Below are positions 50,525 through 57,407 of a DNA stretch of 57,407 nt, in pieces (positions within the stretch are counted from its first letter, which is position 1; each line of letters opens with the position of its first letter). The position numbers and the translations under genes were made by a program. The notes under the pieces were generated by a model that worked only from the letters and a program-made list of their open reading frames with translations, was not told the DNA's origin and made no database searches. Origin of the DNA: Paenibacillus hemerocallicola. GTDB lineage: Bacteria > Bacillota > Bacilli > Paenibacillales > NBRC-103111. The stretch spans positions 1 to 57,407 of the forward strand of contig NZ_VDCQ01000051.1 of assembly GCF_006265175.1 (NCBI RefSeq). The letters are read 5' to 3'.

Positions 50525-51676
50525 ATGGAGACGGTGGATAGTATGCCCCAGTCAACAGGCTCGTCCCGGAGAAAACGGACCGTCGGCAACGTCATCGCCG
50601 CGTTCGCTCTCTTGATGGTTACGCTCACGCTGTTTTCCAATACGCTGCTCAATTTCTCGCTGCCGCAGGTGACCGTCGAGAAACCGGCTCCCGGCTTCTT
50701 GTCTCACGAGGTGACGGGCACGGGAACGGTTGAAAATGCCGAAGTCGCGGAGCTGAATCTCGATACCCGGCTGACCGTCGATCAAGTGTTTGTCAAGGTC
50801 GGGGACTATGTAACCGCGGGGCAGACGCTCGTCACGTTCAGAACGGAGGAAACCCGCGACTCCTTGCTGGACGAAGAAGCCCGCTACGAGCAAAAAAAGC
50901 TTTCGATCGGCAAGCTGCAGGACAATTTGATCGAAGCGAAGAAAGCCGGCAACGAGCTGCAAAGCCGGTCCATCGAACGCGATTTGACCAGCGCCGGGCT
51001 GGAATTGCAAATTCAGGAACGGAAAATCAGGCAGCTCCGGGCGAAGCTCGCGGAAGGGGCGAAGCTCGTATCGACTGTTGACGGGAAGGTCGTCGAATTG
51101 AACGCGACGGAGGGGCTGGTCCCGCAAACGGGCCGCGCGATCGCACGCGTGACGGATCAATCGAAAGGGTACAGCTTCAAAACGACGATCGATGCTACCA
51201 AGGCGAAGTATGTAAACGTGGGAGACGAGGTGGACGTTATCGTCGCTTCGCTCGGCAACGCGAGAGTGAAGGGCAGGCTGAGCGAGGTGAACGATCCCGT
51301 GTCCGGCACGGGCGGCCAGTCGACCGGTTCCGGTTCCGCATCGGAGCGCAAGGAGCTCGTAGTCGAATTGTCGGATACCCGGCTGAAGGGCGGAGAGTCG
51401 GGCGAGCTGTTCGCGGCCAAACGGATGCCGCAGTCCAGGCAGCTCGTATCGAACGCGGCCGTACGCGAAGACGATAGCGGCAAATACGTGCTCTTGCTGA
51501 AGGAGAAAAAAGGACCGCTCGGCAACGAATTTTACGCTCAGCGGGCTGCCGTCACAATCGGGGATTCGGACGACGGTAAAGCGTCGATCGAGAGCGGAGT
51601 CACCATGCACGATCAGCTGATCGTGTCGAGCAGCAAGCCGATCGGCGAAGGAGATCGCGTCATGATGGCGCAGTAA
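50525..51676 (+). CDS. HlyD/RND-type membrane fusion (adaptor) protein
   Basis: A 383-residue protein anchored by one N-terminal TM (about 22-44). The two lipoyl half-motifs (VFVKVGDYVTAGQTLVTF and STVDGKVVELNATEGLVPQTG) flank a predicted coiled coil (about 110-180), then comes a beta-barrel domain. Adaptors like this normally join MacB-type exporters. GGAGGAG lies 11 bases before the ATG. Here it sits between importer permeases and a MacB-like permease. Confidence 0.85.
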   Translation: METVDSMPQSTGSSRRKRTVGNVIAAFALLMVTLTLFSNTLLNFSLPQVTVEKPAPGFLSHEVTGTGTVENAEVAELNLDTRLTVDQVFVKVGDYVTAGQTLVTFRTEETRDSLLDEEARYEQKKLSIGKLQDNLIEAKKAGNELQSRSIERDLTSAGLELQIQERKIRQLRAKLAEGAKLVSTVDGKVVELNATEGLVPQTGRAIARVTDQSKGYSFKTTIDATKAKYVNVGDEVDVIVASLGNARVKGRLSEVNDPVSGTGGQSTGSGSASERKELVVELSDTRLKGGESGELFAAKRMPQSRQLVSNAAVREDDSGKYVLLLKEKKGPLGNEFYAQRAAVTIGDSDDGKASIESGVTMHDQLIVSSSKPIGEGDRVMMAQ

Positions 51677-51689
51677 GGAGGAAGTCGGC

Positions 51690-53108
51690 ATGAAGCGGAC
51701 GCGTCTGACGTCATGGATCGTTTTCGCCGGGGTGCTGCTGCTGGTCGCCTGCAGCGGATTATCCGAATCGCTGCTGGCGGAGTGGCGGCAGGAGAGCGGC
51801 GAGAAAGGACTCGGCAAGCTCGCAGTCGGCGTCGATCTGGCCGCAGACCCGACCGGCTCGGCGGGCTTGACGATCGCGGAAGCCGACAAGCTTGCGGGCA
51901 AGTGGGAAGGGGCAGTCGCCTATTCCGCTCGGAAGCTGTCGACGGTTGCCGCAGGGGAGAAAAGCGTCTCCGCGGATGTGATCGGTGTCGGAGGGGCTTA
52001 TGCGAGCTTCTCGAATATTTGGCTGTACCGCGGCGGCCTCATTACCGAAAATTCGATCGCGGAGCATTCCCGCGTCGCCCTCGTAAGCGCCGGGCTGGCG
52101 GAGCGGCTGTTTGCCGGCCGCGATGTTGTCGGAATGAGCTTGCGGCTGATGGGATCGACCTTTACGATCGTCGGCGTATACGAACAGCAAGGAACGATTC
52201 TGGATTGGATGACGGATAACGGCAAGCCGGACATGCTTATTCCGATTACTACGATGGTCGAACTGGACGGAGCGGTCAAGGTGGCCGCGATCGAGCTGGA
52301 AGCGGGCGCAACTACGGCCTTGACCGGGACCTCCGATGTCCAGAAAGCTTTGACGGGGATCGGCAAGCAGCCCTCCCGATACAAAATCGTCAATTATGTC
52401 GCGGAGCGGAATTGGGTCGGCCAGAAGCCGAAGCTGCTGCTCGCCGCCGCAGGAGTCGCGGCTTTGGTGCTGTGCGCGCGGCTCGTCTTCGGCCGGATCA
52501 AGCGGTCGGCCGGACTTATGCGTCGGGGAACCGCCGCAGATGATTGGCCGGATGCGGTTCGGCGGTACCGGAAGGAGCTTGCCTTCGATACGTTCGCTAT
52601 CGTTTCACTGGCCATTTGCGCAACCGGCGTGTGGCTCGCGATCCGTTACAAGTTTTATATTCCGGCCGAGCTCGTCCCCGACGTGCTCATCGATTGGACG
52701 TTTTACCGCGACATATGGCTGGAGTGGTGGCGGGAGCAAGTAAATGCAATGGGTTATGTCGCTTCCCCGGGCGAGCTTATGTACGAACGCGTGAATATGC
52801 TCGTGTCCCGTCTTACGGCCGTCGGCATTTTGCTGGGATTGCCGCTGCTATGGATCGGCACGCGAGAATGGTCGATGCTCCGGCTCGCGGCGGATCGGCG
52901 TATCGTCCGTTTATCGCTTTATTTCGTCGTCGCTCTATTTATTGCCGCCGCTGCCGCACGATGGGCAGGTACCGATTACGAAGTGCGCTGGCGGGAGCTT
53001 GTCGTGCTCGGAAGTTTGTTCGGCTTGGCCGCACTGGCGGTACCGCCGGCAGGAAGCCCAACTACCATTCGAAAGGGTGAAGGCAACGATGTGGAACAAA
53101 ACGTTTAA
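51690..53108 (+). CDS. MacB/FtsX-like permease subunit without ATPase domain
   Basis: A 472-residue membrane protein. TM1 (about 8-22) is followed by a MacB-type extracytoplasmic core (SFSNIWLYRGGLITENSIAE, RVALVSAGLAERLF, GSTFTIVGVYEQQGTI) to about residue 235. Then come five further hydrophobic segments, against three in canonical MacB; the C-terminal 200 residues do not look like a normal FtsX domain. No NBD. AAGGAGGAAG precedes the start. It overlaps the next gene by 20 bases. Confidence 0.75.
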   Translation: MKRTRLTSWIVFAGVLLLVACSGLSESLLAEWRQESGEKGLGKLAVGVDLAADPTGSAGLTIAEADKLAGKWEGAVAYSARKLSTVAAGEKSVSADVIGVGGAYASFSNIWLYRGGLITENSIAEHSRVALVSAGLAERLFAGRDVVGMSLRLMGSTFTIVGVYEQQGTILDWMTDNGKPDMLIPITTMVELDGAVKVAAIELEAGATTALTGTSDVQKALTGIGKQPSRYKIVNYVAERNWVGQKPKLLLAAAGVAALVLCARLVFGRIKRSAGLMRRGTAADDWPDAVRRYRKELAFDTFAIVSLAICATGVWLAIRYKFYIPAELVPDVLIDWTFYRDIWLEWWREQVNAMGYVASPGELMYERVNMLVSRLTAVGILLGLPLLWIGTREWSMLRLAADRRIVRLSLYFVVALFIAAAAARWAGTDYEVRWRELVVLGSLFGLAALAVPPAGSPTTIRKGEGNDVEQNV

Positions 53109-54516
53109 AACCGTGATTGCGAGTGGAGCCATTTTGTCGATGGCCGCGCTGTCTGCTTGCGGAAGCAGCGGCGGCACGAAGCCGGAAGGAGCCGAAGGAG
53201 CGGCTGCGGCGGATAGCGGCAAGCCCGCGGCGGGCGGTCCGACGACCGTTACGCTGTCGGTTATGACGTCCAACCGTTTTCTGGAATTGGCCAAGCAGAA
53301 ATTCGAGGAAAGCCATCCGGACATCAAAATCGAGATCAAGGAAACGGTCGCCGCCCCGCCGTCCGACGGCAAAATGATGACGGTCAAGGCCGGAGAGAAG
53401 CCCGATCCGAAAAATTTGGAGAAATTCGTCACGACGGTCAATACGGAGCTGATGAGCGGGAAAGCGTCGGACATCATCGTGACCGACGGGAGCTTTCCGT
53501 ACAAAAAATATGCCGACAAGAAGCTTTTGGAAAATATCGGCGATTTGATGAAACAAGACTCGACTTTCAAACGGGACGACTATTACACCAACATTTTCGA
53601 CGCGATGGTTTACAAAAACGCGATCTATGCGCTGCCGGCCAAGCTATCGCTTAATTGGCTCATAGGCAACAAGCCAGCTCTCGGCGGAGCCGCCATCGAC
53701 GATGCGAAATGGACCTGGAAAGATTTCAAATCCATCGTCGAGCCGCTCACCCATGACGCCAACAAGGACGGGGTGCAGGACGCCTATGCTCTCGTCAATA
53801 CGGATGCGGCGGCGCTGTTCTCCTGTATGGTCAATTCGGGCTTTGGCCAGCTTATCGATTGGTCCGGGAAAAAATTCGACACCCAGTCGTTCACGGACAT
53901 GCTGAAGCTCAGCAAGTCCATGGCCGACGCCAAGCTCGTGACGAAGGAGGGAATGGACCGTTCGACCGTGCTGTTCAACAGCTTCTCGCCGAAGCAATAC
54001 GAGGACATGGTTCTCATCTTGCAAGCGCAGTTTGACGGAAAAGGCGCATTGTACAATGTACCGGGCTTTAACGACACGCGCGGCCTTTCGTTTACATCCG
54101 ATGCGCTCCTCTCCGTGAACGCGAAGTCGAGCCATAAGAAGGAAGCGTGGGAATTCATCAAATTCATGCTGTCCGAGGAGATGCAGCAAACGCGCGACCT
54201 GGGCGGCTTCGCGGTCAACAAGAAAGCGAGCCTGGCCCGCCAGGAGCAGTTGAAGGAAATCGGAGCGGGCAACGGCAAGATGCAGATGAAACTGATGAAC
54301 AAGGACGGTACGGAGTTAAAGCTTAGAACCCCCGAGCAGCATGAAATCGACCGGATCGAAAAAGCGTTGAACAACGTCCGGCTTTATGCGGAAACCGACC
54401 CGAAGGTAATTGCCATTATCGAGCAGGAAACGGCTTCGTATTTCACCGGACAAAAGTCGGCAGAGGATGCGGCCAAGTCGGTACAGAACAAAATCAATAC
54501 GTATTTGCAGGAATAA
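53089..54516 (+). CDS. ABC-type sugar-binding lipoprotein (family 1)
   Basis: A 475-residue lipoprotein starting at ATG 53089 after AAAGGGTGAAGG, with lipobox LSAC (Cys 24) and an Ala/Gly/Pro linker. Binding-protein features: TSNRFLELAKQKFEESHPDIKI, KASDIIVTDGSFPYKKYADK, IYALPAKLSLNWLIGNK, WEFIKFMLSEEMQQTRDLGG. An insertion near residues 85-105 (APPSDGKMMTVKAGEKPDPKN) is unusual. Last gene of the operon and the ligand-capturing component for the two permeases. Confidence 0.88.
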   Translation: MWNKTFKTVIASGAILSMAALSACGSSGGTKPEGAEGAAAADSGKPAAGGPTTVTLSVMTSNRFLELAKQKFEESHPDIKIEIKETVAAPPSDGKMMTVKAGEKPDPKNLEKFVTTVNTELMSGKASDIIVTDGSFPYKKYADKKLLENIGDLMKQDSTFKRDDYYTNIFDAMVYKNAIYALPAKLSLNWLIGNKPALGGAAIDDAKWTWKDFKSIVEPLTHDANKDGVQDAYALVNTDAAALFSCMVNSGFGQLIDWSGKKFDTQSFTDMLKLSKSMADAKLVTKEGMDRSTVLFNSFSPKQYEDMVLILQAQFDGKGALYNVPGFNDTRGLSFTSDALLSVNAKSSHKKEAWEFIKFMLSEEMQQTRDLGGFAVNKKASLARQEQLKEIGAGNGKMQMKLMNKDGTELKLRTPEQHEIDRIEKALNNVRLYAETDPKVIAIIEQETASYFTGQKSAEDAAKSVQNKINTYLQE

Positions 54517-54523
54517 GGTGACG

Positions 54524-54548
54524 GACCCGCGGGCGACTGCGGGTCTTT
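54524..54548 (+). terminator. Rho-independent terminator of the hybrid ABC operon
   Basis: Stem GACCCGC/GCGGGTC, 8-base loop, then TTT. It lies 8 bases past the stop. The T run is short. Confidence 0.65.
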
Positions 54549-54781
54549 GTCGTGTCGGGTGCAGCAGGGGAACGTTCCGTCGGGATAAAGTGCCGCTGCG
54601 CCCTTCATCCATTAGCCGTAACGCCGTTCGGGTAATGAAATACGGTTCATAAATAGCAAGTAAGGTTCACTGTATCATGGAACGATGATGAAATTATTAG
54701 GATCTCCTCATTACATCTACCCCGAAGCATGATATAAAATGAGCCTATACCGACGATCAAATGAAAGGAGACTGCACACCG

Positions 54782-55597
54782 ATGGTGCCGAATACTGTGG
54801 AAAAAACGATGAGCCTGCTTGGCGATGCACTCGAGGCGAGAATGCCCGGATGGATCGAATCGGTGTACGTCTATGGCTCCGTGGCGCTTGGCGCATACGT
54901 CGAGCATTCGAGCGATATCGATTTTATCGCGATCGTTCGCGGCCGACCGGACTCCGGGCACATCCGGATGGTGGAAGAAGCGCACGAGGAGCTGGAGCGG
55001 GCGATGCCCGGCTCGGATATTATGGGGGCGTACTTGACCCGCGAGCAGTTGGGCCAACCGGCGGCCGAAATCGGCGCCGTACCGGCCTATTTCGAGAAAA
55101 AGCTGCATATCGACGGAAAAGGGACGGACTTGAATCCGGTCACTTGGTGGATTCTCAAACGGAACGGCATATGCGTCTATGGCAGGGAAATCTCATTTGC
55201 CTTCGAGACTCCGACGGAGCCGCTCATCGATTATGTGATCCTCAATATGAACAGCTACTGGCTGGGGTGGGTGAACCGGTTGGCCGCCCGAATCGAGTCG
55301 ACGGACTCATCGGAGCGGGACATTACCGCCGACAGGGTCGACAAGGCGGTCGAATGGTGCTCGCTAGGGATGCTCCGGCAGTTGTATACGATTCGGGAAC
55401 GTGACGTTACGAGCAAGCTGGGCGCCGGCGAATTCGGTCTAAGAGTGATGCCGGAGCACTGGCATCCTTTGATCCGGGAAGCGATGGCCGTCAAGCGCGG
55501 AGAGCCGGATCGCCACTACGCGTCGCAGCGGGATAGGCTGCGGGAGCTGGTGGAGCTGTTGCGGCATATCCATTTGGAATGCAATCGCGGCATTTAA
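54782..55597 (+). CDS. AadA-like nucleotidyltransferase (aminoglycoside adenylyltransferase type)
   Basis: A 271-residue protein. ATG 54782 follows AAAGGAG by 11 bases; the in-frame ATG at 54761 lies before that site. The nucleotidyltransferase motif is complete: YGSVALGAYVEHSSDIDF (GSxxxG...DxD, metal-binding aspartates). The helical C-terminal domain (YVILNMNSYWLGWVNRLAAR) resembles ANT(3'')/ANT(9)-type enzymes that adenylylate streptomycin or spectinomycin. Many chromosomal relatives do not give resistance, so the activity is unproven. Single gene. Confidence 0.75.
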   Translation: MVPNTVEKTMSLLGDALEARMPGWIESVYVYGSVALGAYVEHSSDIDFIAIVRGRPDSGHIRMVEEAHEELERAMPGSDIMGAYLTREQLGQPAAEIGAVPAYFEKKLHIDGKGTDLNPVTWWILKRNGICVYGREISFAFETPTEPLIDYVILNMNSYWLGWVNRLAARIESTDSSERDITADRVDKAVEWCSLGMLRQLYTIRERDVTSKLGAGEFGLRVMPEHWHPLIREAMAVKRGEPDRHYASQRDRLRELVELLRHIHLECNRGI

Positions 55598-55644
55598 AGT
55601 GAAGAAGCCCCCGGCCCGAATTGAGGAAGGGGGATAGCTTCGTT

Positions 55645-55672
55645 GGGAGTGTTTCTGGCGAGAAACACTCCC
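55645..55672. terminator. Bidirectional hairpin between convergent genes
   Basis: Perfect 12-bp stem GGGAGTGTTTCT/AGAAACACTCCC with loop GGCG. There is no strong T run. It could serve both the nucleotidyltransferase and the converging gene at 55693. Confidence 0.6.
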
Positions 55673-55692
55673 ATTTGCTTCTACTGGCGCCA

Positions 55693-56742
55693 CTATCGTT
55701 TCGCCGCAGGCAGTTCTCCGATGAAGTAAGTCCCGGACGCTTCGTACGTTTCGCCCGGTTGGACCGTGTGGTTGTCGTACACTTGCGGATACAGCTTCTG
55801 GATCGATTCGTTCCGGTGCTCCAGCCATACGACGGAGCCGCTCCTGCGACGTCCGGCTTGGCCGTACCGGAATGTGGCGGCGATATCGCGGACCGTCATC
55901 GCCGCGATCGTGTCGTGCTCGCCATCGGGTCCGTCCGGCGTATGTACGACCGCGTAGCTCAACGAACGATCGTCCTCGATCAAGTTCGTTTTGCTCCGGT
56001 CCGTCGCCGTAGCCTCGTAAACATGACCGAGACCGGTAGCCAGCTTGTCGATAAACGTGCCGACTGCGGGAAACATCATGCCGTAGCCGGCCGCTATGGA
56101 CACGGGACGCAGCCATCTGATGACGGAATGGACAGACACCCCGTTGCGATCGACGGTATGCGTGCAATCGATTTCTGCGAGCGGAGCGGAAGGCTCGTCT
56201 GGATGGACGCCGATCATGCGCTGCTCGATCCGGACGGATTGCACGGGACGGAAAGCTTCGTCTTTCGTCCAGTCGGCATTCTCGTCGTCGTCGAAAAAGA
56301 TGCGCTGCGATATCGCGAAAACCGTTCCGACTTGGTTATGCTCGGGCAGCCATTGATGCTTGCAGCCGGAATCCGCAGGCGAGACGCAGATGGCGTATTC
56401 CTTGTTGCTCCATGGCTGCAGTATGTCGAACCGTTTGACGGCGGCAAAGCCTTGTCCGCCGGTGGTAAGAGCGACCGGCTCCAAATCGGAGACGGCCCCG
56501 TTCCGGAACAAGATGAAATCGTCGTTGCGATTTTTGCCGAAGCCGTAATGCGCGCAGCGGCTCCCTTTGAATGGAACGAGCACTTCGGCGATACGGTCCC
56601 CCGTCACCTTCGCGTATAGTGTATCGGGAGTGTCATTATGCTCCTTGAGCAGTTGGACGAAATCCGTTTGCTCCGGTCCGCCGGATTCGATAGAGGTGGA
56701 GGCGATCGTTTGGCCAATTAATGGCGAAGTCGAATTGTTCAC
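55693..56742 (-). CDS. Conserved hypothetical protein, function unknown
   Basis: A 349-residue protein starting at GTG 56742 with AAAGGAG 10 bases upstream. No signal peptide or TM segment. Rich in beta-strand patterns (AKVTGDRIAEVLVPFKGSRC, VALTTGGQGFAAVKRFDILQPW) and ends with GETYEASGTYFIGELP, which resembles the C-terminal beta-sandwich of sugar-related proteins such as aldose-epimerase-like folds; that likeness is weak. Conserved Trp, His and Asp residues suggest a carbohydrate-linked role, unproven. Monocistronic. Confidence 0.7.
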   Translation of the reverse strand: MNNSTSPLIGQTIASTSIESGGPEQTDFVQLLKEHNDTPDTLYAKVTGDRIAEVLVPFKGSRCAHYGFGKNRNDDFILFRNGAVSDLEPVALTTGGQGFAAVKRFDILQPWSNKEYAICVSPADSGCKHQWLPEHNQVGTVFAISQRIFFDDDENADWTKDEAFRPVQSVRIEQRMIGVHPDEPSAPLAEIDCTHTVDRNGVSVHSVIRWLRPVSIAAGYGMMFPAVGTFIDKLATGLGHVYEATATDRSKTNLIEDDRSLSYAVVHTPDGPDGEHDTIAAMTVRDIAATFRYGQAGRRRSGSVVWLEHRNESIQKLYPQVYDNHTVQPGETYEASGTYFIGELPAAKR

Positions 56743-56808
56743 GTTAACATCACTCCTTTGCGTCTATCATAACCTCTTTCGGAACAAGTTTCCATATAAA
56801 GTATATGA

Positions 56809-56869
56809 GAGGTAGTTGGAAGGAGAGGTAGTTGGAAGGAGAAGTAGTTGGAAGGAGAGGTAACTTCCA
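56809..56869 (+). repeat. 16-bp tandem repeat, three units plus a partial
   Basis: GAGGTAGTTGGAAGGA at 56809, 56825 and 56841 (one G-to-A change), then a partial unit. Non-coding, purine-rich, in the gap after the 55693 gene's start. Confidence 0.9.
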
Positions 56870-56887
56870 TCCTCTTCCGGCCGCAAA

Positions 56888-57013
56888 TGGAAAACGTACA
56901 GTTATTTTTCGGATACAGAGCCGTTCACATCGGATAAATGGAAAAAGTACATTTATTTATCCCGATATGGCGCATCACCCCATCATACCGGCGAAATAAC
57001 TGTACTTTTTCCA
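56888..57013. repeat. Direct and inverted 20-bp repeats (TGGAAAAMGTACAKTTATTT)
   Basis: Two direct copies (56888-56907, 56939-56958) and one inverted copy (56994-57013), each within one base of the consensus. The outer pair can form a 20-bp stem. The rest of the 56743-57260 gap shows no gene. Confidence 0.8.
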
Positions 57014-57263
57014 GTTCAAGTTTGTTTTCGACGATCGAAGACAATTTTAGATGCATGTTTTCCATCTATTCTCCCCATCTATTCGTCTCCATCTATTCGT
57101 CTGTCGGACGGATGCTCCAACCATTAGATCCGTTACGCTGGGGGAAAGGAAGCGCGGGAAATATGGACGAGACCAGCAGCCGAGAGTATTGTGGTAACCG
57201 CTTCCAAAAATTCTGTTCGTTACTGTCACTTCTTGTCTGGATCAAGGAGCATACGCCATCATG

Positions 57264-57407
57264 TACCGGAATGTGCTTACGTACCAGAATATGCTTGCGT
57301 ACCGGAATATGCTTACGTACCAGAATATACTTGCGTACTGGAATGTGCTTGCGTACCGGAATGTGCTTGCGTACCGGAATGTGCTTGCGTACCGGAATGT
57401 ACTTGCG
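57264..57407 (+). repeat. 18-bp tandem repeat, eight units, open at the window end
   Basis: Units of TACCGGAATGTGCTTRCG start at 57264 and repeat exactly every 18 bases to the last base of the window; differences are all transitions. In frame with ATG 57261 they read as six-residue units (YRNVLA, YQNMLA and so on). AAGGAG lies 11 bases before that ATG. Whether this is a real repeat protein or non-coding satellite cannot be decided here. Confidence 0.85.

Noticed and set aside
57047-57229. 60-codon minus-strand frame near the window end
   Set aside because: Low-complexity, no ribosome site, overlaps small direct repeats (CCATCTATTCGTCT).
1-57407. tRNA, rRNA, riboswitch or insertion sequence
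   Set aside because: I looked for cloverleaf-like ends, conserved rRNA stretches, T-box or metabolite riboswitch cores and transposase motifs and saw none.

Overview
The window reads as chromosome of an endospore-forming Firmicute of the Paenibacillaceae (Cohnella/Paenibacillus type). The evidence is a GerA-type germinant receptor operon, a yhbDEF bactofilin operon, a YpdA-type bacillithiol disulfide reductase, a lutABC lactate operon, several sugar-ABC lipoproteins, consensus-like cre sites, strong AGGAGG ribosome binding sites with frequent TTG/GTG starts, and moderately high G+C. I see no rRNA, tRNA, CRISPR array, insertion sequence or prophage. All functions are assigned from sequence features by eye; no database search was run.

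Layout. 1-4.7 kb: 3' end of a DUF4157 protein with tandem 21-residue repeats, a small conserved protein, a DHA2-type MFS exporter, and the yhbD-yhbE-yhbF operon. 5.1-9.7 kb: a Nudix hydrolase and YpdA, a Gfo/Idh/MocA oxidoreductase, a DUF695/RraB-like membrane-anchored protein and a histidine phosphatase. 10.1-16.9 kb: a LacI regulator divergent from a sugar-acid cluster (split UxaA dehydratase, two SDRs, a cyclase-family hydrolase, a small DUF4177-like protein, an RbsD/FucU mutarotase, then an SGNH hydrolase), ending in the C-terminal remnant of a Bax-inhibitor-like membrane protein. 17.0-21.1 kb: germinant receptor operon with A, C, small D-type and B subunits. 21.2-25.2 kb: lutABC with its GntR regulator and a palindromic operator. 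25.3-29.6 kb: an SH3-NlpC/P60 cell-wall hydrolase and a heterodimeric ABC exporter pair with one degenerate ATP site. 29.9-33.9 kb: an AraC regulator, a GH88/105-like hydrolase and a sugar-binding lipoprotein with a cre site. 34.1-36.8 kb: an ABC exporter with a zinc ribbon, followed by a DUF1854 protein.

38.0-45.1 kb is a catabolic cluster: amidohydrolase, binding lipoprotein, nitrilase-family amidase, class III aminotransferase and a second, active-site-degenerate amidohydrolase. It has a promoter carrying a cre site and copies of a GTACATGTAC-type operator. The same operator sits at the promoter of a regulator that fuses a GntR DNA-binding domain to a cytoplasmic solute-binding-protein domain. 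46.1-54.5 kb is a two-component system divergent from a five-gene operon. That operon mixes two sugar-importer permeases and a sugar-binding lipoprotein with a HlyD-like adaptor and a MacB/FtsX-like permease, and has no ATPase gene. The window ends with a nucleotidyltransferase, an unknown protein and three blocks of intergenic repeats.

The parts most worth following up are the hybrid importer/exporter operon, the GntR-SBP regulator with its operators and target cluster, and a dispersed intergenic repeat of about 200 bp present three times. Two of its copies share a small hairpin that keeps its pairing despite base changes, and two copies are directly preceded by tandem repeats.
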